Shown: positions 31,009-42,095 of the stretch, piece after piece
Layout of the letters: the number at the start of each line of letters is the position of its first letter
Position numbering within the stretch: position 1 is the first letter of the stretch
Origin: Glandiceps talaboti
Taxonomy: Eukaryota > Hemichordata > Enteropneusta > Spengelidae
Assembly (NCBI RefSeq): GCF_964340395.1
Contig: NC_135565.1
Location: forward strand, 3,431,642 to 3,494,141
Direction of reading: 5' to 3'
Length of the DNA: 62,500 nucleotides
The notes under the pieces: generated by a model
Told to the model about the DNA's origin: nothing
Databases searched by the model: none
Seen by the model: only the letters and a program-made list of their open reading frames with translations
Translations under genes and position numbers: made by a program

Positions 31009-33058
31009 TCCCCCTTTTAATACCTCCCGTCACCTTAGGAGAGGACCACCCTTATATACAAACAATGGAACATTTTTCAATGACTGAGAAGAGTAAAGTA
31101 ATCATTACATGTATACTCAGACATCAACCTCTGTTGCCCCTGATACATTGACCAATAGAAATCAACCTCTGTTGCCCCTGATACATTGACCAATAGAAAT
31201 CAACCTCTGTTGCCCCTCGATACTTTGACCAATAGAAATCAACCTCTGTTGCCCATGATACATTGACCAATAGAAATCAACCTCTGTTGCCCCTGATACA
31301 TTGACCAATAGAAATCAACCTCTGTTGCCCCTGATACATTGACCAATAGAAATCAACCTCTATTGCCCGTTACATTGACCAATACATGTAGAAATCAACC
31401 TCTGTTGCCCCTGATACATGTACATTGACCAATAGAAATCAACCTCTGTTGCCCCTGATACTTTGGAAATTGACCAATAGAAATCAACCTCTGTTGCCCC
31501 TGGTACTTTGACCAATAGGAATCTTTCTTGCACATTTGCTACAATTTTTTATTTCATGAAGAAACTGTCATAAGAGCAGTTGAACAATGGCTCATGATTA
31601 ATAATAGGTCATAAATATTATAGATTTGTAAAGACATACAGAACATTTTCAAATGTGACCATAGAGGGCATTATTTAAAATGAACAATTGCTCAGGTGTT
31701 ACTCTCTGGTTTATTTTAGTATCACCCTGACAAAATTGACCAAAACCTTTCAACAGAGGAGCAATCAAAAGCAATGGATAAATTTATTGCAATTGACAAA
31801 GCTTGGAAGATCCTTGGTAATGAACAAAGTAGAAGAGAATATGATGCTAACTTACAAGGTAAGTTATAGACATTGGTAATAAACAACAGTAAGTTATAGA
31901 CATTGGTAATGAACAAAGGTAAGTTATAGACATTGGTAATGAACAATGGTAAGTTATAGACATTGGTAATGAACAATGGTAAGTTATAGATATTGGTAAT
32001 GAACAACAGTAAGTTATAGACATTGGTAATGAACAATGGTAAGTTATAGACATTGGTAATGAACAATGGTAAGTTATAGATATTTGATTAGTAATGACCA
32101 ATATAAGGGTTAAGGTTACAGACATTGATAATGAAATTAAGTGTATCATAAATTTGAATAATATTCTCAACCAATCCAAGTAATCCTTCCTTAAAGTGGC
32201 CATATGGATGAGAATTTGGTATTTATTTTGGATTTTTGTTTGATAAAACAGCTTCACTATGTTTTTTTACTTGAAAAAATAATGTGAAATAACATATACC
32301 AAGTCCATGTTCACATCTCAATAAACGGCAAAACATTAAACAATGTGTAAAATGTTTGTTATTGTACGTACAATAACAAACTTTTTACACTTTTTGCATC
32401 ATTTTGCAATGCATAGAGTTATGAACATGGGCTTGGTATATGTTCTTTCGCATTATTTTTTCAAGTACAAAAACATAGTGAAGCTGTTTTATCAAATAAA
32501 AATCCAGAATAAATACCAAATTCTCATCCATATGGCCACTTTAATAATTGTAAAATTCTGAAACTTTAGCCTTAACGTCAACTTTTCTAGGGTGCCCTCC
32601 TGTGAAGTTTGTTTTCGATAATGGTTACAAAGTGTGATATCAGAATATGACATATTGCAATAATACTTTTCTGCACCCAAGCAACTGAAAAACGTATTGC
32701 TTTTCCTGCATACAATGTGTCTATGTATTTCTTTCTTTCAGGTGTGTACTAATTGATTATATGTCTTTAAGTATGCAACCAATTTCACACCTAGATGTGT
32801 TTCAGATGCACTGACAATGTTAGGTACACTATAGAATGCACCTCAGCCAAACTCTGTCATATGTATGCCAAGTTTGTTCCTCATCCTTTTGAAATAAAAA
32901 TGTAATGAAAATAAAATATATTGTCAAGGAAATCGACAACCTTTTATTTTTTCTTGAAAGAATTTCTTTCCAAGGTGCATTCTACTTTAAAGGGGCACAA
33001 GCTGAATTTGTTTTGTTTTGAGTGTTAATTTTGTTGTAGGTTAATCAGTACATGTAGT

Positions 33059-33089
<31 letters not shown>

Positions 33090-36000
33090 GCTCCGTCCGT
33101 CTGTCCATGCGGCCGTGCATCCGGAGCCATTTCTTGGACATCATTGACTGATTTCTTTCAAACTTAGTACATGGATAATGAACTAACTATGGCTTGCATA
33201 TGCACGTCAATTTGCTTTGGGATATGATCCAATTTAGCCGACTTTGAGCCATTTTTTGGGTAAAAAAATGTGATTTTTGGTCAATTTAGTGATTTAGTGG
33301 GTATGTTCTTAGGGGCATATTAATTTATATTTGTTCATTACATGATGATTCCATTAGAGATATGCAAATTAGGGCTAAAAATGTGTCTTTTTTGTCAAAA
33401 GTCTTTTAATTCCAAAACTACTGAGCAGATAGGACTGAAATTTAATGGGGATGCATCTGTAGGTGTATAGATGAAGAAATATTAAGCATATAATGATCTC
33501 ATGTGTGATGTGCAAATCAGGTGTAAAAAATGTGAATTTTGGTCAAAAACTTAAAGCTCAGCAAGGATTTTGTCAATGAGACTAAAACTTAGTGAGATGT
33601 TACTATAAGTGTTTTCTGCAGATTTTCAGTAAAACATTTTGGCCCCAGCAACAATGACCACGCCCATAGCAACAACCAAATGGCAGTGTGTTTTGGTCAA
33701 ATAACAACATCAGGTAGGCAAGTGAGCAAACATTCAAAAAATGTATGCAAATACCCTAGCAACCATGACCACGCCCATACCAACAGCCAAATGGTGGTGT
33801 ATTTCACAAAGAGAATAACAGGGATTTTTAGACAAGTGAAACAAACATTCCGTAGCAAAAAATGTATGCAAATGTACCTAGCAACAAGACCACGCCCATA
33901 GCAACAGCCACATGATCATGCGTATCGCAAGATAACAACAGTGATTAATAGATAATTGAATAAACATTCAAGGAATGTATGTAAATGTGCCTAGCAACAG
34001 GACCACGCCCATAGCAACAGCCAAATGATCAGGTATATTGCAAAGATAACAATATTTATTAATAGACAAGTGAACAAACATTCAAACAATGTATGTACGC
34101 AAATATCCTTAGCAACCATGATCAGTCTCATAGCAACAGCCATACATTTGTGTATTTCACATAGATAACAACAGGGATTTTTAGACAAGTGAACAAACAT
34201 TCAAAAAGTATATGGCAATGTACCAAGTAACAAGACCACATCCATAGCAACAGCCAAATGATCACTTGTATTGCAAAGATAACAACAGGGATTAATAGAC
34301 AAATAAATAAACATTCAAAAAATGTATGCAAATATTCAATCAATTATACAGTTGTGCTACAACACCATTGGCGCTAAATTTCATACAATTAATACATCAC
34401 ACTACCGGTACTATGACTGGTGGCAATTCTCTGTAATCATCCATTGCAGGGGCTGAATTATCTCTGATGACTGCTTGTTTTTCTTATTTTTTTCATGAAT
34501 TATGCTTGAGGAAGTATAATTATATTTTCTTCCCATATTTGTCTTCATTCAGCTGGAATATAATCGTGACCTAAGGGTTTTGTCACTACTTATCTATAGA
34601 CTTGTAGTGAAAAAGACCCCTTAGGTCACTCAAATTTTCCTTGTCTGAACGAAGAAAAATATTGGGATAACATCTAATTATATTATTATCTACCAAAATG
34701 TGAAGGAAACCACAATTATGCCATCAAATGAGAAAACAATACCTAAATATAATTTCCATACCATCAAAGACATACATTGACATTAACACTATACTAATAT
34801 AGTTTAATTGTGATTTTATGTAAGTATTTTTACTTGAGTCAAATAAGTAATAAATTCAGCCTGTATAACTTTTAAGGGGAATGCCACTCCAGGAAATGAA
34901 GACATTTGTGTTCTGGAGAGTCATTTCATCACCTATATGTGATTTCATTAAAGTTGAAGTTGTCCCAAATTTGGATACCTTTGCTGTGGGCCATATTACA
35001 TCATGGGAGTCAGCAGCAACATTTTTATGACATATATGACCAATGCATATTCCTGACTTCTAAGGTTGTATTACCTTCAGTAAAAACACTATCAATATTC
35101 CTGACTTCTAAGGTTGTATTACCTTCAGTGAAAACTCTATCAATATGCCTGACTATCAATAATCAATGTGGCCTACAGCAAAGATCTTTAACTGAGGGAC
35201 AGCTTCAACTTGACGTTTTCTCAGAAATCATGTGAAATATTGGTGATGTAAAACCACAAAATTGCTCTCAAGAACCCAAAGATAATGAAATCTGTAATTG
35301 ACATGCTTTATTCTTTTTTCGTCATCAAATCAAGAGAGAGAAGTTAGTCAAAAGTGGCCTGTCAATTCAGAAGTAGACTTGGATGAGATGGATTATAATG
35401 AAGGTGACTATGACTAATGATTTCCACATCTATATGTTTACAACAATGTTTGACCAACTGTATCTGTTAGCCTGTCTCAAGCTGTGCTACAACTACCTAC
35501 TAGTACTAGCAAGTTTCTCTATTGATCACAGTGTAATCTTTCACTCTCTGATGTTTAATTAGTGTACATTTAACCAGTGTAATGATCTCAGGTACAACTA
35601 GGACAAAAAAAGAATAATACTTATCAGAGTTTTGAACAAGTTGCACTGCCACAGGACAGAATGCATACATGTATGTGCCTACAGTTTACATTGGTTATGA
35701 CTCAGTACTATCAACCTTGTCATGGTACATTGTATTGCAATTATTGATATAATACATTTGGGAATATCTTCCAATCATGATAGTTTGGATAAATTCTGTA
35801 TCCCAATGGAGATAAATTTTATCTCACCCAGGAGATATTCCCAACAGATGTGATTAGGTATTTCATCACCACATAAAATGTCTACCAAATTCACAGCTAC
35901 ACATATCTGTACTGTAACATTGACTACATTTTTTTTTCTTCAGCAAATGGGGAATACAGCTTTGGTTGTCGATGTAGTGGTGAATATATCATTACAGAAG

Positions 36001-36092
36001 AAGACATGCTACAAGGAGTTAATATAATATGCTGCAGTTCATGTACATTAAGCATTCGAGTTTTGTACCAGTTAGAATGTGAAGATCTTTGA
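27535..36092 (+). CDS. DNAJC24: DPH4/DNAJC24-like J protein, complete, 4 exons
   Basis: Exons 27535-27642, 31720-31858, 35335-35403 and 35944-36092 join to 465 nt, 154 aa plus stop (human is about 149 aa). The family is a type III J protein that supports the first step of diphthamide synthesis on elongation factor 2 and stimulates Hsp70 ATPase. Visible features: J domain with YHPDK (HPD 38-40), FIAIDKAWKILGNEQSRREYD (close to human FIEIDQAWKILGNEETKREYD, split here as FIAIDKAWKILG then NEQSRREYD), a short acidic linker, and the CSL-type zinc finger with C114-x-C116 and C136-x-x-C139. All introns are GT-AG, phases 0, 1, 1. No AATAAA is obvious close to the stop. Confidence 0.95.
27660..31050 (+). 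mobile_element. Composite repeat element(s) filling DPH4 intron 1
   Basis: Head GAATGCCTCCCGTAAGGG near 27667, then about 150- to 170-bp units marked by CTAATTACCGAAAATCATT, AATTATGCAAATTA, TATAGGACATATGC and TTGAAATTGAAGTATGCAG (27790-28300, 30660-30840). The tail is TCTAGCCATTACC, AGCCATTTTTAAGAAAATG, an ACAG microsatellite and TACCTCCCGT. The stretch 28300-30650 between them is not of this type. The same family recurs at least six times to the right. Confidence 0.8.
28300..30650. other. Unassigned intron sequence with a recurrent ATCTGATGC motif
   Basis: The string AACATATCTGATGC or a close variant occurs at about 28846, 29208, 29910, 30081 and 30276. Minus-strand open frames (for example 29126-29572) have no recognisable product. 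Confidence 0.4.
31129..31512. repeat. 38-bp minisatellite, 10 copies
   Basis: CAATAGAAATCAACCTCTGT and TGCCCCTGATACATTGAC units, highly alike, in DPH4 intron 1, ending about 200 bp before exon 2. Confidence 0.96.
31720..31858 (+). CDS. DNAJC24: DPH4 exon 2: HPD loop and helix III
   Basis: Acceptor TTTATTTTAG, then YHPDKIDQNL and KFIAIDKAWKILGNEQ, ending CAA-G at donor GTAAGT (phase 1). A 16-base stretch of this exon (31814-31829) recurs in the 30-bp array that begins at the donor. Confidence 0.94.
31859..32085 (+). repeat. 30-bp array of DPH4 5' splice sites
   Basis: GTAAGTTATAGA recurs at 31859 (the true donor), 31889, 31919, 31949, 31979, 32009, 32039 and 32069, exactly 30 bp apart. The other half of each unit, TTGGTAATGAACAAAG or a one- to three-base variant, matches exon 2 positions 31814-31829. 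The unit therefore joins exon-like sequence to a donor. Confidence 0.96.
32190..32546. mobile_element. Long foldback element, about 357 bp, flanked by TTAA/TA
   Basis: The left arm starts AGTGGCCATATGGATGAGAA and is mirrored, over about 170 bp with few mismatches, by the right arm ending TTCTCATCCATATGGCCACT. The centre is GTTATTGTACGTACAATAAC. TTAA (or TA) abuts both ends, consistent with a piggyBac/Kolobok or Tc1-type target. A diverged fragment of the same end lies at about 61827-61900. Confidence 0.85.
32547..33050. other. Intron sequence, no gene seen
   Basis: DPH4 intron 2. No recognisable feature. Confidence 0.5.
33055..34345 (+). mobile_element. Dispersed element with GTCC-rich head and six 115-bp units
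   Basis: Begins with a GT/G microsatellite and CTCCGTCCGTCTGTCC, then a non-coding body (TTTCTTTCAAACTTAGTACA, CATATGCACGTCAATTTG). It ends in six units starting at 33647, 33758, 33880, 33993, 34111 and 34226, each with AGCAACAxGACCACGCCCAT. An inverted relative with six units lies at 52735-53450. Confidence 0.85.
34346..35334. other. DPH4 intron 2 remainder with dispersed repeats
   Basis: Contains copies shared with Apaf-1 introns: 34588-34683 (with 19416-19500) and about 35180-35310 (with 10550-10680). A 58-bp twofold repeat lies near 35050-35160 (TTCCTGACTTCTAAGGTTG). Confidence 0.65.
35335..35403 (+). CDS. DNAJC24: DPH4 exon 3: linker
   Basis: 69 nt. Acceptor ATCAAATCAAG is followed by AGAGAG. 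Only the first of the AGs gives a frame that joins exon 2 and exon 4. It encodes WPVNSEVDLDEMDYNE, equivalent to human VYLEEMSWNEG. Donor GTGACT is weak. Confidence 0.88.
35944..36092 (+). CDS. DNAJC24: DPH4 exon 4: CSL zinc finger and stop
   Basis: Acceptor TTTTTTTTCTTCAG. GEYSFGCRCSGEYIITEED and IICCSSCTLSIRVLYQLE match the zinc-binding DPH family (human YLSCRCGGKYSVSKDE, ISCDTCSLIIELL). Stop TGA at 36090-36092. Confidence 0.95.
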
Positions 36093-36118
36093 TGTAATGT
36101 CTAAAGTATGGGCTTGTG

Positions 36119-36180
36119 AACAGCGCCCCTAGTGGTCAAACTCTACAATCTTTTGTCTTTCCAATAACCGGATTTTGGCA
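36119..36180 (+). repeat. Dispersed repeat with CTCF-like core
   Basis: AACAGCGCCCCTAGTGGTC followed by TCTTTTGTCTTTC. Same family as 20391-20665 and 61421-61490. Confidence 0.6.
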
Positions 36181-36188
36181 TTTTTAGT

Positions 36189-37257
36189 CCCCACCGGACG
36201 AAGTCCGGGACGGGGACTTATGGATTGGGTTCCGTCTGTCCGTGCGTCCGTTCGTCCGTGCGTCCGTTCGTCAGTCCGCAGCCGTTTCATGGAGATGCCT
36301 GGACCAATTTTTTTCAAACTTGGTACAGGGGCAACATACACTGGCATACATATGCACGTCAATTTGTTTCATGATACGATCCAATATGGCCGCCTAGCAG
36401 CCATTTTGTTTGTGAATTTTCCATGTCCAAAGCCATAACTCAGACATGCTTGAACAGATCTCATTCAAAGGTGGTATTAGGACAGTGTTCTATGACATAC
36501 ATGTGCATATCCATTTTCATCGTGATACGATCCAATATGGCTGCCTGGCAGCCATTTTGTTTGCAAATTTTCCATGTCCAAAGCCATAACTCAGACATGC
36601 TTGAACAGATCACTATATGAAAAGTCATATTTGACCATGTCTTTCCACCGGGGTAAATCTTTAGCAGAGGATGTGTAAATGTGGTGAGTATGAGACGAAG
36701 TGACACCTTTGACATAAATTACCCCCGGTGATCTCTCCCCTGGGGTTGTATGCGGTCAAAAGCGTCACTTCGTCTCATACTACCCCTTGACAGAGTTGGT
36801 AGTTAGGTGGGTCACAGGTTGGGTAAAGGTGGGTAAATTTGACTTTTCGTATAGTGGATCTCATTCAAAGTTGGTATTAGGACAGTCTTCTATGACATAC
36901 ATGTGCATATTCATTGTTGTTGTGATACGATCCAATATGGCCACCTGGCAGCCATTTTGTTTGCGATTTTTCTATGTTCAAAGCCATAACTCAGACATGC
37001 TTGAACAGATCTCATTCAAAGTTGGTATTAGGACAGTGTTCTATGACATACATGTGCATATCCATTTTCGTCGTGATACGATCCCCCATAATTGACCCAT
37101 CCTTTATTGTTGTAGGCATGTTCCATGTCCAACAAGCAGACACAACATATCTAAGTCTGTTTGATTTAGGTTCACAAGTGTTGTTGCGTGATCAGAGTAG
37201 TGATAATTCCTTAAAACCCAATCACAGCGGGGACTATGTCATTCTCAATGACTTGTG
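36189..37257 (+). mobile_element. Composite element with hairpin head and about 162-bp units
   Basis: The head is a perfect-looking stem-loop GTCCCC-CGGAC-GAA-GTCCG-GGGGAC, then GTCC-rich sequence. About four units follow, each with GATACGATCCAATATGGC, AGCCATAACTCAGACATGC and GGTATTAGGACAGTGTTC. The tail GTTGTTGCGTGATCAGAGTAG to CATTCTCAATGACTT is found inverted at 61921-62030. The unit frames are open but have no protein similarity. Confidence 0.85.
36611..36856. mobile_element. 246-bp CACTA-like MITE with 3-bp target duplication
   Basis: Inserted into a unit of the preceding element: AACAGAT, then CACTATATGAAAAGTCA ... TGACTTTTCGTATAGTG, then GATCTCATTC. Uninterrupted units read GAACAGATCTCATTC, so GAT (36608-36610, 36857-36859) is the target duplication. 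Terminal inverted repeats are about 25 bp. A second inner inverted repeat carries GTATGAGACGAAGTGAC and its complement. The CACTA ends and 3-bp duplication match the En/Spm (CACTA) superfamily. Non-coding, so non-autonomous. Confidence 0.88.
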
Positions 37258-38190
37258 ATAAAAGGGACACGATCGAGTCAACTGGAGATGGTATTTTTAT
37301 CGAAATGTGATAAGGGTGGGGTGGGATCAGTTGGGGTGGGCTATCCATAAAAACAAGAGTTCAAGGATGATTATTTTTTAATGATTGCTTCTCTATAATG
37401 AATTAAGTTGATGTCACCCATCGTCGCAAACCACGGCCTGTTTTACGGCAATGTTCTTAACGAGCCTCCCACCGGAGTGTAGTGGTAGAAATAATAACTC
37501 TGGTTTGTGAGAATGACGTCACCAATCATACATTGTCTGAAAGTTCTTGATCTCTTCTATGTTCCCAAAGTTTGTTTCCTCTTGTGGGTGACTGAAAATG
37601 AGAGTGAGTTTCATATGTGGAAAGGCATTGATTTAAATAGGTGGAATTCAATCCAGTCACTGATTGTCTCTTTCTTTAGTGTTTTAGTAACATGTATATA
37701 CCTTCATTTATGTTGTGGTGTAAATAGAATGAAACTAATTTACTTATTATGGTTAAAATAGAAAAAAACACATGTTCCTAAGTATGGCTTTTTTATTATT
37801 ATTATAGTATTTTATTTGCCACAAACTCAAAATCATATCAATATAACAAGAGAGAAAGTAAAAAAGACAGTGGGATAAATATTACACATAAACTGATGGA
37901 TGAATACAGAGTTTATGGCTGGACCACAAAAATAGTTTGAAACAAACTAGTCAAGTTTGTAGCCCATATGTTTGTTCCCTGTCGGTTAAACATTGCAAAG
38001 AAAGACTGTGCTTTGATATAATTATCCTCTACCTGAAAACATGTTATGACATTGTCGTAAACCACATCCTCTTTTACGGCATCATCCAAGACAAAATGTA
38101 TTTCACATTGTCTCAAGAACTATCACCTCTGTTTTATGAGACCGGTAGACCATTCAAGATTAGCCCAAGATTAGCCCAAGATTAGGCCAA
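37258..38190. other. No gene seen
   Basis: An 84-codon frame at 37507-37761 follows a TGACGTCA, but it is hydrophobic and AT-driven, with no recognised family. Confidence 0.4.
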
Positions 38191-38199
38191 GGCTGAAAT

Positions 38200-39850
38200 T
38201 TTGAAAAATAATTGCCCGGCTTGAAGTACAAATGTTAGCAACATATTTGATTAGAGTAATATCTGGGCCTTCAGAAAAGTGATGTTGTCCCTCTGGGTTC
38301 TCTTGTGCAAACTCACAGGAGACAGTTTCCATGGTAACATTGACATTATTTGAAAGGATTCTAAAACATTAAAAAACGCCATATCTCGTGCCCAGAAATG
38401 TTATAATCATATTTAAAGTGTGTGTATATATGTTTGAGGGGACAGAGAACTCAATGATTACATGACCTTTTCGATTCAAGCTCAAAGTCATAGTCAAAAT
38501 TCAAGATCATTTTAATTTGTTGTATTTTTATCGTAACATTCACTGAAACTTTCTGTATACTCCTCCCATCAGAGTTATGACTGGTAAAACTGAAAATCGG
38601 TCAGAAACTAGCAAAATACACAATCTTTCAGAAAAAACGTGAACAATATATATGAAGTTGCTTTGTAGTAAAAGTCTGTTACCAAGACAGCTGTTAATTA
38701 TACCAAAATAGCAATATACTGGATATTTTAGAATCTGAACCTGCTATTGTTGTGATGTAAGTGTTTGTATTACAAGGTTTTGGGGACAAGCAATTCACTG
38801 ATTCCACGATATTTTCGATCCAAGGTCATCTTATTTTTGTTGTATTATTGCAGACCTTTCTATAACTAACACTATGATTTTACAAATTTTGAAAATCAGT
38901 CAGAAAACAGAACATTTTATGATCTTTTAGGAAAAATACGACAAAGCATTATGCGGAGTTACTTTTCTAACAAAATTCTGTTACCAAGACAACTGGAATC
39001 AAGATCACCAAAATGTGAAAGTACTGAATATCTCAGGGTCCAGACGTTCTATAGATGTAATGTATAAAGTGTCAATATATATAGGTTTCAGGAGACGGGC
39101 AACTCAATTATTACATATGACCTTTTCGATCTAAGATCAAGGTCGTAATCTAATTATAAGGTCACCTCATTTTTTTCACTTTGTTATCGAAACATTGACA
39201 TGTTGCCATCAAGATATAACCTGTAAGCCTGCAAATCGGTTTCAAATAGCAAATTATATAGTCTTTCTGAAAATGTTTGGCAAAACCATATTTTGACTTT
39301 GCTTCGTAACAAAATTCTGTTACCAAGACAACTGGTATCAAGATATTCAATTACATCAAGTTATGAAAATACTGAATATTCCATGGTCCCCAAGTGCTAT
39401 GGATGTAATGTTTGTGGCTGTATATATGTTTTAGGGGACGGACACCTCCCATATCACTCGACCTTTACGATCCAGGGTCAAGGTCGTAGTCTGAATACAA
39501 GGTCTCCTTAATTTCTTTCAATTTTATCGAAACCCACAGAAGTGTTTTGTTATAAACTACCACCAGAAATTACCTGTACGGTTGCAAATCAAATAACAAA
39601 TTATATAGTCGGTCATAAAAATCGTAGCAATGGTACATTTAGGGTTTGCTTATGACAACTAAAGTCGAGATACAAAATTTATCCCAAGTATGAAAATGTT
39701 GAATATCTCAAAATCTCAAAGTTCTATAGATGTGATGCAAGTGTCTGCACTTATGTCTTAGTGGAATGGCAACTCACTGATACATTATCATGGGCCTTGT
39801 AAGCATACAAAGTCATTGTGGACTCTTTATATGTTTGGAATTTGAGCTTC
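38200..39850 (+). repeat. Degenerate tandem repeat, about 325-bp unit, five copies
   Basis: Markers recur in order: TTACCAAGACAACTG, GAATATCTCAxxxTC, ATAGATGTAATG, GGGGACxxxxAACTCA, GACCTTTTCGATC, AAGGTC and TTTTATCGAAACAT (around 38400-38540, 38690-38840, 38990-39150, 39320-39500, 39650-39790). Well diverged, so old. Confidence 0.8.
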
Positions 39851-39917
39851 AACTTTTTAATAAGTGTGGTAGAAAAATAGAATATGTAGATTTATACCCG
39901 TAGTATTTCAGATAAGA

Positions 39918-40062
39918 TATTAGACTGTCGACAGTCGTTCGTGCCTTTTTTCCAACGTTTTTTCTAAACTTAAGTCGTCGCCGTGCTCTGATTCGGCGCA
40001 ATACTACTATAATCGCATACTGATTTCGAGGGCCAAAAGCACGAGCTGTCGACAGTCTAATA
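39918..40062. mobile_element. 145-bp MITE-like inverted-repeat element
   Basis: Ends TATTAGACTGTCGACAG and CTGTCGACAGTCTAATA, with CGTGCC/GGxxxxGCACG just inside. The interior is GC-richer than its surroundings. No coding potential. Confidence 0.7.
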
Positions 40063-40129
40063 AAATATGTGTAAAAATTACATATGGATTGGCTAAGTAA
40101 CAAAAAACCACATTATCAAACTGTATATT

Positions 40130-40723
40130 GAACATGGACTTTCAATACCATCAATGTATGTACGAAATTATATTGAAGTGTGCATTCTTAAGAGTATAAC
40201 TTAATTACTTAAAATCATTAATTATGCAAATGACTCGATACAATTACAAGCTACATTATCAAACTTTATAGGACACGTGTACTTTGTTGTAATCAATGTA
40301 TGTACCAAATTATATTGAATTTGAAGCATGCATACTTAATATATAACTTAATTACCGAAAACCATTAATTATATAAAGAACTCATTAATAATCATGGCAT
40401 ATTTACCAAAACCTAATCAGTTATAACCATTATCCTAAGAATATGTGCACCAAATGTTTTTTGAATGGAGCCAGCCATTTTTGAGAAAGCAATGACAGAC
40501 ACATGTACACACAGACACAGTGCACACACACATACATACATACATACATACATACATACATACATACATACATACATACATACATACATACATACATACA
40601 TACACATATACATACACACATACATACATACACACATACACACATACATACATACATACATACATACATACATACATACACACACACACATACATACATA
40701 CATACATACATCCATACATACAT

Positions 40724-40762
<39 letters not shown>

Positions 40763-40805
40763 CTTTCCATTCCTAAATTATAATTTCCTTACGGAAGATT
40801 AATAA
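40130..40805 (+). mobile_element. Composite repeat copy with TACA microsatellite tail
   Basis: Units with TTAATTACCGAAAACCATTA, then AGCCATTTTTGAGAAAGCAATG, an (ACAT)n tract at 40526-40762, and the terminal TTCCTTACGGAAGATT. Same family as in DPH4 intron 1. Confidence 0.8.
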
Positions 40806-41840
40806 CATCGAAAACAGATGCAGGAGAGGACAAAGTGAACTACAAGTTGTATTTAGCAACATCACAACGTGGACGTATGCCAACTGTGCATATATCACTA
40901 TCTTAGAACAGTGAGATTGATGTACAGACCACTGAGATATCAGAATTGCACCATCAATATACCTGGTAGAATATTATTATAATTAAGCAATAAACCACCA
41001 TCTGGGGATGGTATACCAAGAAGTTTGACCAATGAACGAAAAATATGCACGAGTGATAGCGTGTGCATATACTGAGTTCATATCAGTTCTTTGTCATTAC
41101 GTCTAACAACTGTTTCAAAAAATTGCCATTACAGTGAATATAGCTGTAAGCATACCTGTTAGATAGAGTAGTAAAGACACGAAACAAATAAAGAATCGTC
41201 TGTATCTAATAATTGGTTTCTTCCTACCGATGTAATCTTGTATTTGTTACAATGAATTAAAGTGCCAAATGATATCAAGATACGAATGTACATATCATGT
41301 TCTATATGTCTGCAAAACATGTTGACAACGAAGTTCCGTCAGTAAGTGTGATGAAAGTCAAGGAACAGCAAAATCGAAAACAAATGACAATAAACGAAAG
41401 AAAACAACCCGTATTCACCACCGATTTTAATCAGATTGGACTTTGAGAAACAAGAAACTAAAAACGGGTGGCTGTAATAACTATAACTGTCGACGTTTAG
41501 AAATAACAGCTTCCTTGTTTACTCTTGTCATTTACCATCTATCATCAAGAGTCACAAATGAGCCCTGTCTCCCCCCCCCCCCCGATAGTCATTATTCTTA
41601 ACTGCGTGCGCACCTTACTACTTTAAGGGTGGCTTGAATTATCATAAATACTTTGAACAGGAAAAATATTGTATTGAGTCTTCATGCCCCATGCCGTTCT
41701 TAAATGGTGACCACATCGGGTACTTTGTACACACACGCACACGCGAAAATAACCCTTGCTGTGCACGGGGTGTAGATACAATATCGGTTAGGTAACAATT
41801 TACATTTGCAGTTTCTCAAGCACAAACGTATTATGCTATA
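40806..41840. other. No gene seen
   Basis: Unique-looking sequence. CACCACCGATTTTAATCAG at about 41418 has an inverted near-copy at about 47080-47105. Confidence 0.4.
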
Positions 41841-41843
41841 GAA

Positions 41844-42095
41844 TTGAAGGTTAACAAACTGTCACCATCCTACATCATTGAACTAATACCCATACACAAG
41901 CCAACGCGTGCCCTACGCTCTAGTACTCATCTTACACTTGCCATTCCACGTGTTGCAACTACCACGTACGGAGATCGCGCCTTCTCTGTTGACGGTCCTA
42001 AGTTATGGAACTCTCTCCCAATTCACATTAGGAGAGCGGTATCGATCGAAACATTCAAGTCCCAACTTAAGACATACTTGTTTACAAACTTTTAG
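41844..42095 (+). pseudogene. LINE 3'-end fragment: C-terminus of non-LTR reverse transcriptase ORF
   Basis: 83 codons with TRALRSS, YGDRAFSVDGPKLWNSLP and FKSQLKTYLFTNF, the characteristic C-terminal tail of CR1/L2/Jockey-type ORF2 proteins. No catalytic reverse transcriptase domain is present upstream, so this is a 5'-truncated insertion. TTGGTTTTGG-type and CA repeats follow about 150 bp after the stop. Confidence 0.85.

Noticed and set aside
36175-37258. Overlapping frames of 65-102 codons (TYMCISIF, RSNMAAWQPFC) as a protein family
   Set aside because: They are translations of the about 162-bp non-coding unit of a dispersed element, in several frames and both strands.
37507-37761. 84-codon hydrophobic frame after TGACGTCA
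   Set aside because: Palindromic CRE sites occur by chance; no conserved domain and no nearby polyadenylation signal.
40413-40802. His/Thr/Tyr or Cys/Met/Val repeat proteins
   Set aside because: Pure (ACAT)n and (CA)n microsatellite translated in six frames.
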